This document shows, in pieces, positions 44,664-55,449 of a stretch of 64,000 nt of DNA; position 1 is the stretch's first letter; each line of letters begins with the position of its first letter. Position numbers and translations under genes: made by a program. The DNA lies in contig JALMQS010000066.1 in assembly GCA_024734495.1 (NCBI GenBank), forward strand, positions 5,982,280 to 6,046,279, given 5' to 3'. The stretch is from Forficula auricularia (Eukaryota; Arthropoda; Insecta; Dermaptera; Forficulidae). Below the pieces are notes generated by a model, which searched no databases, was not told the DNA's origin, and worked only from the letters and a program-made list of their open reading frames with translations.

Positions 44664-45371
44664 TTAAGGTAGTTGTTTCACCATATGGGGTTTCTTAGGA
44701 TTTTTTTGAAATTATATATTTAAATACTTCTGCATCGATTAGTGGCAAAACGAAATATATGAACAATATAATTCCGGAGATATTAAATTCCAAAGATAGA
44801 GTTTTTCAGACTCTTATACATTACACTATACGGAATATCAGAAAGTTTACATACATATTTAATTATAATTAAGAAACTCTTCTTACCATTGTTATAAAAA
44901 ACTAAACCAATATTAAAAAATAACTAATGCATCTTTTAAGAAAATTTTAATTCATAGTTACAACAGAGTTTCTATGATAATAATGAATAATAATGAAAAA
45001 TGTATAATGAAAAATTTACACTAAAAACAACCTCGCAACAAAGCATTTATTTAACCTAAAAATTATGTTAACTTTAGTACTTTTTTGACGTTTTTTCACT
45101 TCAGCCATTATCGTAACAGCTTTCAATCGCTTGTTAAGAACTTTTTGGTTTATAAATCTCCCTTTATAATGTACTTTATCTGACATTTCTATGAAAAAAA
45201 TATTCAAGATCGAACAATGTTGCCAGATTTGTCAAATGAGCACGGGAATGGCTAGTAGTGGTACATAAACAGCAAAAAGTTTTGGTCTTATGGATTATGA
45301 ATCCTTATTGTCTGTACTATATACTCTAGCATCAACTTTTTGCTAGTATTGTCTCGAAACAACTACCTTAA
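44664..45371. mobile_element. 708-bp TIR element with perfect 16-bp ends
   Basis: TTAAGGTAGTTGTTTC at 44664-44679 is the exact reverse complement of 45356-45371. If the outer TTAA is the target duplication the element is piggyBac-like. If TA is, it is Tc1/mariner-like. The interior is AT-rich with one short minus-strand frame (45016-45207) that matches nothing I know. A non-autonomous DNA transposon. Confidence 0.65.
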
Positions 45372-46535
45372 TTAAAATAAACTAAATGCACCTATTCATA
45401 TTTATAAGTATACATGCATAATTGAATAGAAAATCTATGTAGATTTTAATTTATTTTGTTAAAAATTTTTATAGCTATTTTAATTTATATGTATGGGATT
45501 TTTAAAAAAAAATATTTTTAGAGTCGAACACACAAAAGAAATAATTGAAGCTGAGTAACAATTTTAAAAATTTTTTTTTAAATATACCATACCTATTAAT
45601 TTATTTTTATTAAGTTTAATTAAAAGAAGCACCTAATAATAATATCAAACGACCGCCCATGCTCATTTCTTTATATATGAAAAAAAAAGAAAAAAACCAA
45701 CAACATAAAAGTAAAGCTTTGCATTTTACATTAAAATTCCCCTTTTCAGATTTAATTTAATTTCCGCTAAAAAATAAATATATATATTTTTATGAAAAAA
45801 ACAAGGAAAAAGTATTCTATTGGTTTTTATTTATTTAAGTTTTTCTAAAGGGTGAAAGGGTGAGCCCTAAAAGACAGAGAAATGGGCAAGGGGATGCTTA
45901 GGAGGAACCGAATGGGATAACAAGGGGTTAAAAGTGGATGTTCATTCTCGTTAACTTACTCTTTTATATAAATATATATATAGAGAAAGTGAGAGAGGGG
46001 GAAAAGAATGAAAAAAAAAATTGTTTTCACACACTTTCTAATTTCGAAACAGAGTAAAAGAGAAGAGAGGGAGAGAAAGTTACTTTATAAAAAGTTTTTT
46101 AATTATTCAATGGTTAAAACATTAATAATATGTTTAAAAAACATAAAATAAACACACGACTTTTATTAACCCTTCTTTTATTATAAATCCGCATTTTAAT
46201 TTAAGGGTTTTATAAAAACAAATAAATAAATTATCCCTTTTAGATTAAATAAGTAAGGATAATCTGACCGTGAGTTATTTCTTTCTCGCAATAGAATCAA
46301 AAGAAGCTCGTCGGGCGGCCGGATTGAATTCAATAAAAAATTTTGATTTCTTATTTTTTTGCTTATTTATTGTTAAAAACATGAAGGAAATTAATTTTCA
46401 ATTATTATTTTTTCCTGTGTTTCTTTGGATCTGCCTGGACAAAATACGTTTCGCGTTTTTGGACCCCCCTCGTCACGCTGAGTCACTTTTTTGGAACCCA
46501 AATAAAACGTCTCAAAAGCTATAATAAAATTAAAA
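45372..46535. other. AT-rich DNA, no convincing gene
   Basis: The plus-strand frame 46270-46524 (84 codons) is hydrophobic and lacks splice or start context. I do not call it a gene. Confidence 0.4.
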
Positions 46536-46564
46536 AAAAAATCTTCAGTCTTTTATAAACACGA

Positions 46565-46604
46565 ACTCCTGATGATGGGCTAAACCCCGAAATATATATA
46601 GAGT
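46565..46604 (+). ncRNA. Hammerhead-like ribozyme motif, well formed
   Basis: Core CTGATGA 46569-46575, one unpaired T, GGG/CCC helix II, G12-A13-A14 46589-46591, helix III as the palindrome ATATATAT (46592-46599), H17 = A at 46600, and helix I from ACTC (46565-46568) with GAGT (46601-46604). Every expected element is present except for the extra base after the core. A 60-kb relative (60395-60446) uses different helix II and III sequences. Confidence 0.55.
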
Positions 46605-46649
46605 ATCAAATAAAACTCCAAAAATATAATTAAAATTGAAGTAATTTTT

Positions 46650-46855
46650 GGAGACGGACTGGTAAGTGAAATTGAGTGGATATTGATGAGGCAGTCCAAA
46701 AAAAGAAGATAATTTAAACTATCTTTTTATTCATAAACCGACGTTTCGGAGGCTATTCCCTTCTTCTTCAGGGTTTTGAAAAGTCAGTGATGGAAATCCA
46801 ATGCGACATTCCCATCCCTCTCCTCTTTCAATGGTAGTAACAATAATATATTATT
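46650..46855 (-). mobile_element. Ribozyme-bearing repeat, family A, copy 2
   Basis: It begins with the shared edge TTTTTGGAGACGGACTGGTA and continues TGAAATTGAGTGGATATTGA. It matches 16944-17115 and 62161-62280. The hammerhead-like motif is on the minus strand (46728-46782). It ends in an ATT microsatellite. No protein. Confidence 0.75.
46728..46782 (-). ncRNA. Hammerhead-like ribozyme motif, family A
   Basis: Minus strand: CTGAAGA (46771-46765), one unpaired A, a five-position helix II with one mismatch, GAAA (46747-46744), helix III palindrome ACGT, C17 at 46740. Helix I is AAACC (46776-46772) with GGTTT (46739-46735), extended past a one-base bulge by TTCA/TGAA. Confidence 0.55.
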
Positions 46856-46951
46856 ATTATTATTATTACCCTCAGATATAATAATAAGTTCAATTTTGTG
46901 CAGTTAAATAAAATACTCTCTGAGGTCTGACCTCTTTTGGATTGACTAAAT

Positions 46952-47192
46952 CAGTGTTCCTCAAAGTGTGTGCCGCGTCACACTGGGGTACCGTGGTCAT
47001 TAGTTGGTGTGCCGCGGAAAAATGTCAAGTTTTGTGAAGTTTAGATAAGAGGCTCACATTTCTCATTAAACAACTTTTCATATTATATTGATTTTAATAA
47101 TAAATAAATATTAAATAAATTTCTTTGGTGTACCTCTAAAATTTCTAGATTTCGTAGGTGTACCTTGAACACAAAAAGTTTGCGGAACACTG
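46952..47192. mobile_element. hAT-type MITE with perfect 8-bp target duplication
   Basis: GACTAAAT lies exactly on both sides (46944-46951 and 47193-47200). Ends are CAGTGTTCCTCAAAGTGTG and, on the other side, the complement CAGTGTTCCGCAAACTTTTT. It is 241 bp and non-coding. The clean duplication indicates a recent jump. Confidence 0.92.
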
Positions 47193-47256
47193 GACTAAAT
47201 CACTTCTGCAGCTAAAGCTACTTCTTAATTCACGGTGGTGCTGAGGATTCTTACAG

Positions 47257-47328
47257 GTTTTAAATAAAAAGGCTTATTTTTCAGCATTTTTTTAAAAATT
47301 GCTGAAAAATAAGCCTTTTTATTTAACA
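47257..47328. repeat. Near-perfect hairpin, about 33-bp arms
   Basis: TAAATAAAAAGGCTTATTTT... and its complement are separated by a few A/T bases, with AAAAATGCTGAAAAATAAGCC on the right. A transcript would fold into a stem of miRNA-precursor size. A small palindromic MITE is the simpler reading. Confidence 0.6.
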
Positions 47329-47390
47329 CCTAAAGCTACTTCGTTCAACCTTAACTTTTGGTCTTAACTTTCGGTCCAGGCGCTATTTTC

Positions 47391-47810
47391 GCCCAGTCAA
47401 TTTCTTACTCTATATAAGGCTCAAATATAGCTCACATCTGTGGAGAGGGGCCTCCAAGCATTTCTTTGCCACTCTGGATGCAATCCAAATAAATAAATAA
47501 AACTAATGAGAGATCAGGCTTTCATCTCACCCATTGATTCACTGTAGAACAGTCTCCGCCATTTGGCTCTACAATAGACACTACCACTGCTCTGACGAAT
47601 TAAAATCAATAATCCCCTCGAATTTGTAGAATTTATCGGTTTTTGTAGGCTCAACGACCCTTGGCTGTTCCATTGGATAAGAGTCGAATTCACGTTTTCC
47701 CCAACTCTTTTGTCCCTATGACTTCTAGATAATGGAACTCACTTCCTACTTCTGTTTTTTCCCCGAGCTAAAAAAAATCTTCAAGTGTTCACGGCTTACA
47801 TAAACAGATA
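47391..47810 (+). pseudogene. Decayed fragment of the 10-kb LINE family, plus strand
   Basis: It encodes LYKAQI, a stop, LTSVERGL and 'CHSGCNP', matching LYKAQIRPCLEYGSHLWRGA and the following residues of the intact copy, and continues with broken frames to the C-terminal region ('ggaactcacttcctactt' matches the DWNSLP part). It is opposite in orientation to the 10-kb and 39-kb copies. Confidence 0.7.
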
Positions 47811-48074
47811 CAGGTTATCATTAGTCATTTTTACTAAGGAAAATTTATATCTGTTATTTCATAACCGATTCGTTTGTTATGTGACATGTGCTTGCTAATA
47901 CAACAAAGCGAATTGACCTACATCCCATCGGTTATTTGAACCCATAAGAAAAAAGAAAAGAAGATCAAAACTTCGAAACTCTATACACTTTAAGAATATA
48001 TTCTTAAGTTTTAGCTATTTAATTTTAACATGATCATCACCTAAGCTCTTCAATTTGGACAATTAAATTTTTTT

Positions 48075-48333
48075 TTGGCTGAATCCCTCTCCATCACTTA
48101 ATTATATACATATACAGCCATCAAAATTGTATCAACTTTATAACCATTGAGGAATATCATCATGCTCGGACACCTTATACACAAATATGGCGCTCGTCTT
48201 CAGGGACTCATCAACTCTTAGGAACTGATGATGGCATTATTTAATTAAAGCCGAAACGTTTTCTATAATTGGGAGTTTTTTATTCAGCAGAGCTACCCAT
48301 TGGCTGAATCCCTCTCCATTACTTAATTATATA
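48075..48333 (+). repeat. Ribozyme-bearing unit between 34-bp direct repeats
   Basis: TTGGCTGAATCCCTCTCCAT and its continuation (34 bp) occur at 48075-48108 and again at 48300-48333 with one mismatch, 225 bp apart. The 191-bp segment between them holds a hammerhead-like motif. This is the layout of one full and one partial monomer of a tandem ribozyme repeat, or of a long target duplication. Confidence 0.7.
48221..48264 (+). ncRNA. Hammerhead-like ribozyme motif
   Basis: Core CTGATGA 48225-48231, unpaired T, helix II GGC/GCC with a long AT loop, GAAA 48253-48256, helix III palindrome ACGT, H17 = T at 48260, helix I GGAA (48221-48224) with TTCT (48261-48264, one G-T pair). Confidence 0.5.
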
Positions 48334-48419
48334 AATTTTTTATTTCCATTAAACAAAGAATAATATATTAGTAATAACAAATAAATTCTTCTAAAATTTT
48401 GCCTTAATTCCGGTAATTC

Positions 48420-48720
48420 TATTAAACGAATTATTTTGAACAAACTTGGAAGTAGACTGTGCGTAGTAATCAATACACGCAAGAATTTTTTAACTCATTG
48501 TCCAGAATCCTGGAGAAAAATCATTTTCAAATCTGATTTTTTTTCCTGTCTTTGTACCTGAATTCCGATAGCCATAATAACTCAAGAACAAAAATTCGTT
48601 GTTATGGAGTCAAAATATTTGTATTTCCATCGAAGAAATGTGATTATATTTTGGGTCGTCTAGCTTAATAACCTCCTGTTCAAAAATTAAAATAAAGTAA
48701 AAAAAAATCCGAATTACCAT
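48420..48720 (+). repeat. Dispersed unclassified repeat, family Q copy
   Basis: 'gagaaaaatcattttcaaat', 'tgaattccgatagccataat' and 'aactcaagaacaaaaa' match 61541-61625 and 30590-30650. Non-coding. Confidence 0.5.
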
Positions 48721-49644
48721 ATGTTATTGATATTTTAAGCCGGTGTTTTGATAAAAGCATAAGCAAATAAACAGATGTTTTTCAATTTAATTTCATTAAT
48801 AATTTATTGGTTTATTTATTTTAAAAGTTCATTTCAAATATTATGTTATATTAAAATTAGAAATTATCAAATAAAATAAAAAAATACATTTTGAATATAT
48901 TATTATATTTAAATTTATTAGTAGGACACCTCTAGCTTTAGCTTTGATAGCTCACTCTTCCCACTTCATTCGTAAAATTAAAATTAAATGTTTTCACTTT
49001 TTCTTTTAATTCTAATTTTTGTTACATTATGTACTATTATCTAAATCAGGGCTGTCCAACCCGCGGGCCGCATGCTGCCCAGCACTGCAATGAAATAATG
49101 AAGTTTCGAATATTTAAAAATTCTTCTTCATCACATATTTTCATTTTCTAAAATATTTTTATTTCAGTAATTTATATGCTACGACACTAACTAAGTGTAT
49201 AGAGTTATCATTTTAGAACAAGGAGACGCAAGGAATTGGGGTTTTCTAAATAATCACAATTAATTTATAATTTCTCTGCTGGACTAAAACTTGTCAGGAC
49301 TTGTCTTTTAGATCTTTGCACGTTCTTAGATGTCAATAGATAATGGATAATCAGAGATTATTATATAATCGTGACACTTTTAATCGATTTTTCGATTTAA
49401 ACCAGAGCCGTCCAACCCGTGACCCAATATAAAATCATAAAATTCCTTAAAACATTGAGATGGAAAATACACAACAAAACACAACAATTTGGCCTGATAA
49501 TTTTTTTTCTCTAAAATAAGAAATCTGAAAATCTATTGAATCTAGTGAAGTTTTCGAAAAATAAAAGTGCTTATTTTAAAATTTGAATCTGAAACTAGAT
49601 TTCAAGATTTCCGAAAAAAATTATCATAATTTTGTTCTATTTTT

Positions 49645-49685
49645 AACCGACTTCAAAAAAAAGGAGGAGGTTCTCTATTCGACTG

Positions 49686-49716
<31 letters not shown>

Positions 49717-49760
49717 GTGCCTATGTTACCTCATATCTCCGCCAATTCTCAACCGATTTT
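49645..49760 (+). repeat. 'AACCGACTTC' repeat with T run
   Basis: AACCGACTTCAAAAAAAAGG, then AGGAGGTTCTCTATTCGACT, a long T tract (49689-49716) and 'atctccgccaattctcaacc'. This phrase is common in insect, notably lepidopteran, repetitive DNA. The same AACCGACTTC word forms the arms of the palindrome at 50000-50395. Confidence 0.6.
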
Positions 49761-49999
49761 GAAAAATTTTTTGCATTGGGTCCAGTCTAGCTTCCGATTG
49801 GTCCCATTTTTTTTCGTATTTTTTTCATAGGTACTAGACCTTTTTTATTAGGTTTGTTTAGACCTAACCTCTTTGTTTATGAACCGATTTCGATGGTTCT
49901 TTTTTTATCCGAAAGGGGGTGTCTTAGGGATGGTGTCATATTAATTTGGTCAAGTTCTGATGATATGATCACTATTAATAACATCACTAAAAAGAGAAA

Positions 50000-50395
50000 A
50001 ATAAAAATAATTTTTAAGAAAAAAATAAAAACCGACTTCAAAAATTCAATGCAACAAATAAAATACACTAAAAGGTATAAAATAATTATTATCTTATTTA
50101 GTTACAACTAAACGACGAAATATTAACATGAAATTACCTTTTGAAGTTGGTGCCAAACATATACCTTTTATGAATCGCACTCGACGGATCTTACTTAGTA
50201 CGTTTGGCGTGTACGCTCGCTTATAGGTATGGTTTGTTTGGCACCGACTTCAAAAGTAATTTCATGTTAATATTTCGTCGTTTAGTTGTAACTAAATAAG
50301 ATAATAATTATTTTATACCTTTTAGTGTATTTTATTTGTTCCATTGAATTTTTTGAAGTCGGTTTTTGTTTTTTTCTTAAAAATTATTTTTCATT
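50000..50395. repeat. Palindrome with 'AACCGACTTC' arms
   Basis: Left arm (TTTTTAAGAAAAAAATAAAA, ACCGACTTCAAAAATTCAAT and onward) and right arm are reverse complements up to a centre near 50195, about 150-180 bp each, with few changes. The centre carries 'cgcactcgacggatcttact'. Non-coding. Confidence 0.8.
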
Positions 50396-51189
50396 AGTAA
50401 TAAATTTTCTACATGCAAACTTTCTGATTGAATGTTCTAGAATCTAGAGCGATCTGAAAGAAAAATTGAATATTGTCTCTTTTTTATAATTTTATATTAA
50501 TAATCTAGAAAAAAATATAACCAAATACTAATACATCATACCACTTTTTGTAAGTATGTTGGAATGTATTAGAGAAGCTATTTTGAAGAATAAAATTTAT
50601 GAAAAGTAAAATTAGAAGATCACTATGAGCTAAAAAAATAATAAATTTCTTATTTCTACAATATTAACTATCTTTTTTGTATAACAAATATCGATAGAAT
50701 TATAATGTTTTATCCGGGGTCCGAGAATTATTTTTTCTTCAATTGTGGCCCATGTAAGCCAAAAGGTTGGACACCCCTGATCTATAGGAAGCATTTTTAT
50801 AAAATGTGGAAGGGTAGGATCGTGAGCGTTGCACAATTTTACAGGCAATATTCAATTTGTAGTTAATTTAATAAATTAGAAGCTATTGTGAACATACGTG
50901 CTTATAAATATACAGCAGCGCTACCTTTCACATAAATCCTCGTCAAGTTATTGTATAAAGCTTTAATTATAATAATTTTAGAAAACGATTTTCAAATCGA
51001 CAACCGTCTGACTACTGAGTGTCTTTTCGAGTGACTCATGGATAAATGTGAGTGGCTCAGTTATTAATTATCTCTAAGTTCATTTTAATCTCTTCTTTAA
51101 TGACTCTTGATATATTGATTGGTCTTAGGAAAAAATGCTTGGAGTTAATTTTACTTGAAAAGATAGAAGAATTCATTTTCTACTGAAGG

Positions 51190-51340
51190 TATGAGTTTCT
51201 TTAAACTTATATTTCCAATGTAAGTTACCATATTAATGATAATTTAAATAATAATATATATAATGATAAAAAAATTTCTCAATGGGCACTTATAATGTTG
51301 TTATATCTTTGATATTTAACAATTACTTGTCAAAAGTATT
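51190..51340 (+). repeat. Direct repeat, copy 1
   Basis: From GTTTCTTTAAACTTATATTT to ATTTAACAATTACTTGTCAA. It matches 52548-52702 closely, including 'aatgggcacttataatgttg'. See the second copy. Confidence 0.75.
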
Positions 51341-51779
51341 TACCTTCCTACCATATTTAGAAAATATTTTTCAACGTTTGTAGCCCTTGTCCCTCTTGAG
51401 AGCAGACAAAATTTTCACCTCGAATTTATATATCTCATGAAAAACTATGAAAATATGTATTTTTCACTTGTTTAATAGCGACCTTAGTTATCTAGATAAG
51501 TAGTAAGTAATTGAACCATTTGGTACATGTTGGTACTTATATTATTTTGGAGGGGGGTTGGATCAAATAGTCGCCGTTCCCTTTAAGTATGTTACTAATT
51601 CTTAGGTTAGATATTGAGGATTCAGACAAAAGTTGGACAAATTATTCTAATTAAGGATACAAATTTTAAATCAATTTTTTTTTAATTCAAAAATAATTTC
51701 CTTCGATATCAGTTAAAAAAAGGGCAACGTTTTAAATAAAACAAATAATGTACAAATTAGCTCTTTTTTGTTAAATAAA

Positions 51780-52050
51780 AACGCCAAGGGAATTAGAAAA
51801 CAAATCGGTAGACATAGATAGCGAGGGTGAGTTGTCTATGGTTAAAATAGACAAGCAAGTTAATCAAGCTGCTGGTGTGGTAAACGTAAACGTTGCTTCG
51901 TGTTAAAGTAATCTGCAACCCTTTGCTGCTCATTCGGCTTGTCTTCCTCTCCGCCTCAGGGCCTAACAAACGAAATTCCTCTCGAGTTTGTCAGAAAACC
52001 AAGTGAGACTTCAACTTATGCACAAATTCCAGTTTTAAAATTCTATGATT
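51780..52050. promoter_or_regulatory. Unique higher-GC stretch, possibly regulatory
   Basis: Non-repetitive DNA with 'gcgagggtgagttgtctatg' and 'cttcctctccgcctcagggc'. No open frame has convincing splice sites. It may be a conserved element or an untranslated exon. Confidence 0.22.
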
Positions 52051-52074
52051 AGATAGGCGTAACGTTATTATTAT

Positions 52075-52340
52075 TATTTTGTAATGATATTGATTCAGAA
52101 AGAAGTTGCTCCAAAATTGCACAGCTCTTTAATTCAGGGTGGACCCTTGTATCGTGAAAAGAAGAGAAAATTTCAGGGATTGGGTCGGAGTTGAAGGTAT
52201 CTGTGGATGCGGGCCTTCAAAGACTGAAGGATATATGTAGCCTGAAAGACGGAAGGGGATAGAGAGTTCGATTCTCTAAAAGTCATAGAGATAAAATAAT
52301 TAGCGATTTCGTTTGTTCTCCACAAATAATATCGTGAAAA
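52075..52340 (-). pseudogene. 3' end fragment of the 10-kb LINE family
   Basis: 'cgtgaaaagaagagaaaatt' and 'gaaggtatctgtggatgcgg' match the 3' UTR and last codons of the intact copy (10032-10100), in the same orientation. It is cut off at about 52340. Confidence 0.75.
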
Positions 52341-52547
52341 AGCATACGTCTGCTAAATGTTACAGGTATCATTTGAAACTCTGACATACAAACAAACAGG
52401 CAGACAGGGTTTCTAGTTTTGTGGAACGTTAAAAAAGTTGTATTATAATATTAAAGAATCATAAACCGACCCTTTTCTAAGTGAAAGTAGCTCCATATTA
52501 GTAGAAATATAAATAGTGTATGGCGCGTTGACTAACTTCAAGGGGTT

Positions 52548-52702
52548 TCTTTAAACATATTTTCAATGTATCAATAAGTTACCATATTAATGATAAATTA
52601 GTTTTATAATTTAAATAATAATATATATAATGAAAAGATTCTTTCTCAATGGGCACTTATAATGTTGTTATATCTTTGATATTTAACAATTACTTGTTAA
52701 AA
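52548..52702 (+). repeat. Direct repeat, copy 2
   Basis: Diverged copy of 51190-51340, 1.36 kb downstream. The pair brackets the unique stretch and the LINE fragment, so a segmental duplication or two insertions of one family are both possible. Confidence 0.75.
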
Positions 52703-53560
52703 TAAAAATGCATTTTTTTTTTTATTAATAGCGCATGGTCAAAATAACTCTTATTTTGCTCATCTAGAACGTAGAATACATACATTCGAGCAATTCCAAC
52801 GAGGTATCTATTTACAGAACTCTCCGCTTCAGTTACCAAATGTGTTAAGAGTCACATGATGTTAATAAAATGTATACATAATTAGAAGGATTTCGGCAGA
52901 AAGCGTACAAAACTAGCTTGAACTTTTTATTGCTTTTGATATTTCATTATTTTTTTGCGGTAAAAATTCTTTTAATAATACGTATATTAGATTTGACGTA
53001 GAAAGGAAGTGGAAAAACCCACTTCTAGACACGACATGTCGAGATGTTTATAAATTAGTAAATAGTATCTGATGGATACATCTAAAAATTAAACAGATTA
53101 CATGGTGCTTAACTTCATGGCTGTTGGCATTAACTGATAACTATAGGTATAAAGATAGGGGATAAAAAATAAATTAATAAATAACTTTTTTGAGAACAAA
53201 AAGTCCATTTAGGAAAAAATCTAGCCAAGCAAAAGAACTTTATTTCCAAACTTTTTAGATAAATTCACACACATACACAGACCTTAAATATATTTCTTCT
53301 AACCTCTTTAACTATTCATGAACAAATAACCTGGACACTCTTTAAAATCCTTCATGCCTAAGCCGAAGGGATGACTTGAATTTTATCCAGCCATTACTAT
53401 GAAAATACGGAACCGATATACGTTGATTGTAATGTAACTCATCGACGCTCACGGGATTGAGTTGAATCAATGTGTATATTTATTATCCCTTGAAATCGGC
53501 TTCAGAAATCGAAGGAGAAACATTCTGAAAATTCTATTTTTTAATTGACTTTATTAAGAT
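52703..53560. other. Non-coding, unassigned
   Basis: 53330-53520 is non-repetitive ('cctaagccgaagggatgact', 'catcgacgctcacgggatt') but has no coding or structural signal that I can support. Confidence 0.35.
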
Positions 53561-54258
53561 GATTTTACTCTTACCAAAATGAAAGAGCATGGAATTTCGC
53601 GTTGAATAACCTACTGAAAATTTAAATTAGCTTAGCCGATTAGCCACAATCGATCGAAAAGATAGGCAAGTTTTACCAACTTTGCGTTAAAGTGAATTAT
53701 TCTTATTATGTGATCACAAGAAACCACTTTTCGAATTTTGGTGCTTACCCCCATAATAGTGCCAATTGGCTACAAAATGAGATTGACAAATTTTCATCTT
53801 AATTGGACAACGGTGACCCGTGCCGCAATAAGTTTGGATCATGTCGTGTCTTGGAAAATTCTGGATATCTCAAAATCTAAAAGTTTTAACAAAAAAGTGG
53901 CTCAAGTAAAACTTCTTAGAAAATGAGACAAGAATCATGTTTCTAAGATGAGTGGTTCTCATTTTATGAATGAAAAAGTGCAATTTTTTCAACCTTATTG
54001 CGGCACGGGTTACCGTTGTCCAATTAAGATAAATGATTGCCAATCTCGTTTTTTAGCCAATTGGTAACAATTCATTTCATTTTGGCAAAAATTTCAAGAA
54101 ATGTTTCTTGTGACCACCTAATGAGCATAATTCACTTTGTTAAAAATTGCCTATTTTGACGATCGATTGTGGCTAAACGGCTGAAGCAATTTTAACTTTT
54201 TGTAGATTATTCGACGCCTAATGTTATGCTCTTTCATTTTGATAAGAGTAAAATTTTC
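53561..54258. mobile_element. 700-bp foldback element
   Basis: Left arm 53561-53830 (GATTTTACTCTTACCAAAAT to CCGTGCCGCAATAAG) pairs with right arm 53993-54258 (CTTATTGCGGCACGGGTTAC onward). The arms differ by many substitutions, so it is older than the 3184-4455 element. The loop of about 160 bp is weakly self-complementary. No termini with a clear target duplication and no protein. Confidence 0.75.
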
Positions 54259-55449
54259 TGTAGGACGCATGATTTTTGGTTTATAAGCAAAATATAAAAA
54301 AAGTCCACAATTTTCGTAGTTAGTCCCTCAAAAATTTAACTCCAGCGAGAAACCGTCGAAAACTCATATAACTCTTATTTGCTATGCTTAACGTCGATTA
54401 AAATTATTTCCAGCTTGTGCAATCTGCATTTTTATTGACCAGCGTGGCATATTTCGGTGGTTTTCAGAGAGAAATCATCAGTCACCGTCAAAAGTGCATT
54501 CGCGACGACCTGGCGCAATACACACTTGAAGGAGAACCTTAAGATATAATTTGATTTAGCTGAAATTTTGTATTATAAATAGACTTTGAATTAGGCAACT
54601 TTTCCCCATACGGCCGTTTCAAATGTTTGATTTTAGTTTTTCCACTCCACCCTACTGTAGATGTTTGTCGATTGAGGGGGAGGGACTTTGTTTTATAACA
54701 GCAACAAAAATGACTATCGTGAATGAAGGGACTAGTTAGTTAAAACAAAGAAATGATTTTTGCACAACGCTCGGGTAGTAGTACTTGGCTTGCTTGTATA
54801 TTTACTATAGACGGTAGACGGGTGTACTTCCACGTTACAAGATCTCGTACGAGTAGTCCAGAAGAACCTTTATGATTCGCACATAAACTCTATTTTAATT
54901 TGATCATTAAATGAATACATATATTCAAAGTAAGAGTAAAATTGTCAATTAGTCTCCATTAATATGATTATTTGAATGTTAATTGAATTTCCAATCCATG
55001 AGAAGCATTTATGAGCAATAAAATCTGTGTTTAAAAAAAGGAAAATCAATCAAATGAGTTGTATATAATTGAATCAAAAATAAATTGATCGAGGGAGGGG
55101 ATAGGAAAAGGGAAGGGGGGATGTTCTTTGACATTGGATTATTATAATTTTTCACCAACATATTTATTAGTTGATTATTATGATTTGATAAATGCAAAGG
55201 TAATAGAATATCCATAATCCATTATGATTATTAATATTTCACATATGAAATCAAAGCAATATTCATAAATCATAAATATTAAACATGGTTTTTAATCATT
55301 TATGTTTGATTTAACTGGATCATGGGGTGGTGATCTCTCTAGGCATATTCAATTTATTACAAATAAGACTTTCAGTGGCCTTTTTCGAAACTACTCACCC
55401 TATATTTTAGATCTTATTTGAATGAAAACTAGCTAAGAGTTCTCTAGAT
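54259..55449. other. Non-coding, transposon-like and AT-rich
   Basis: 54300-54760 has mixed composition ('gcattcgcgacgacctggcg') resembling decayed mobile DNA but no ends were found. The remainder is AT-rich. Confidence 0.35.

Larger units (their letters stand above)
49047..50779. mobile_element. hAT-type element enlarged by nested insertions
   Basis: Left end CAGGGCTGTCCAACCCGCGG, right end with complement CAGGGGTGTCCAACCTTTTG. Flanking 8-mers ATCTAAAT and ATCTATAG match at six positions. A second left-end-like phrase (CAGAGCCGTCCAACCCGTGA) at 49404 suggests a copy inserted in a copy. A further repeat starting AACCGACTTCAAAAAAAAGG lies inside from 49645. No transposase is seen. Confidence 0.7.

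Noticed and set aside
46270..46524. 84-codon hydrophobic frame
   Set aside because: No start, splice or homology signal; composition is that of AT-rich DNA.
53738..53926. 62-codon frame in the 53.5-54.3 kb foldback
   Set aside because: It lies in the arm and loop of an inverted-repeat element, and the opposite arm does not preserve the frame.
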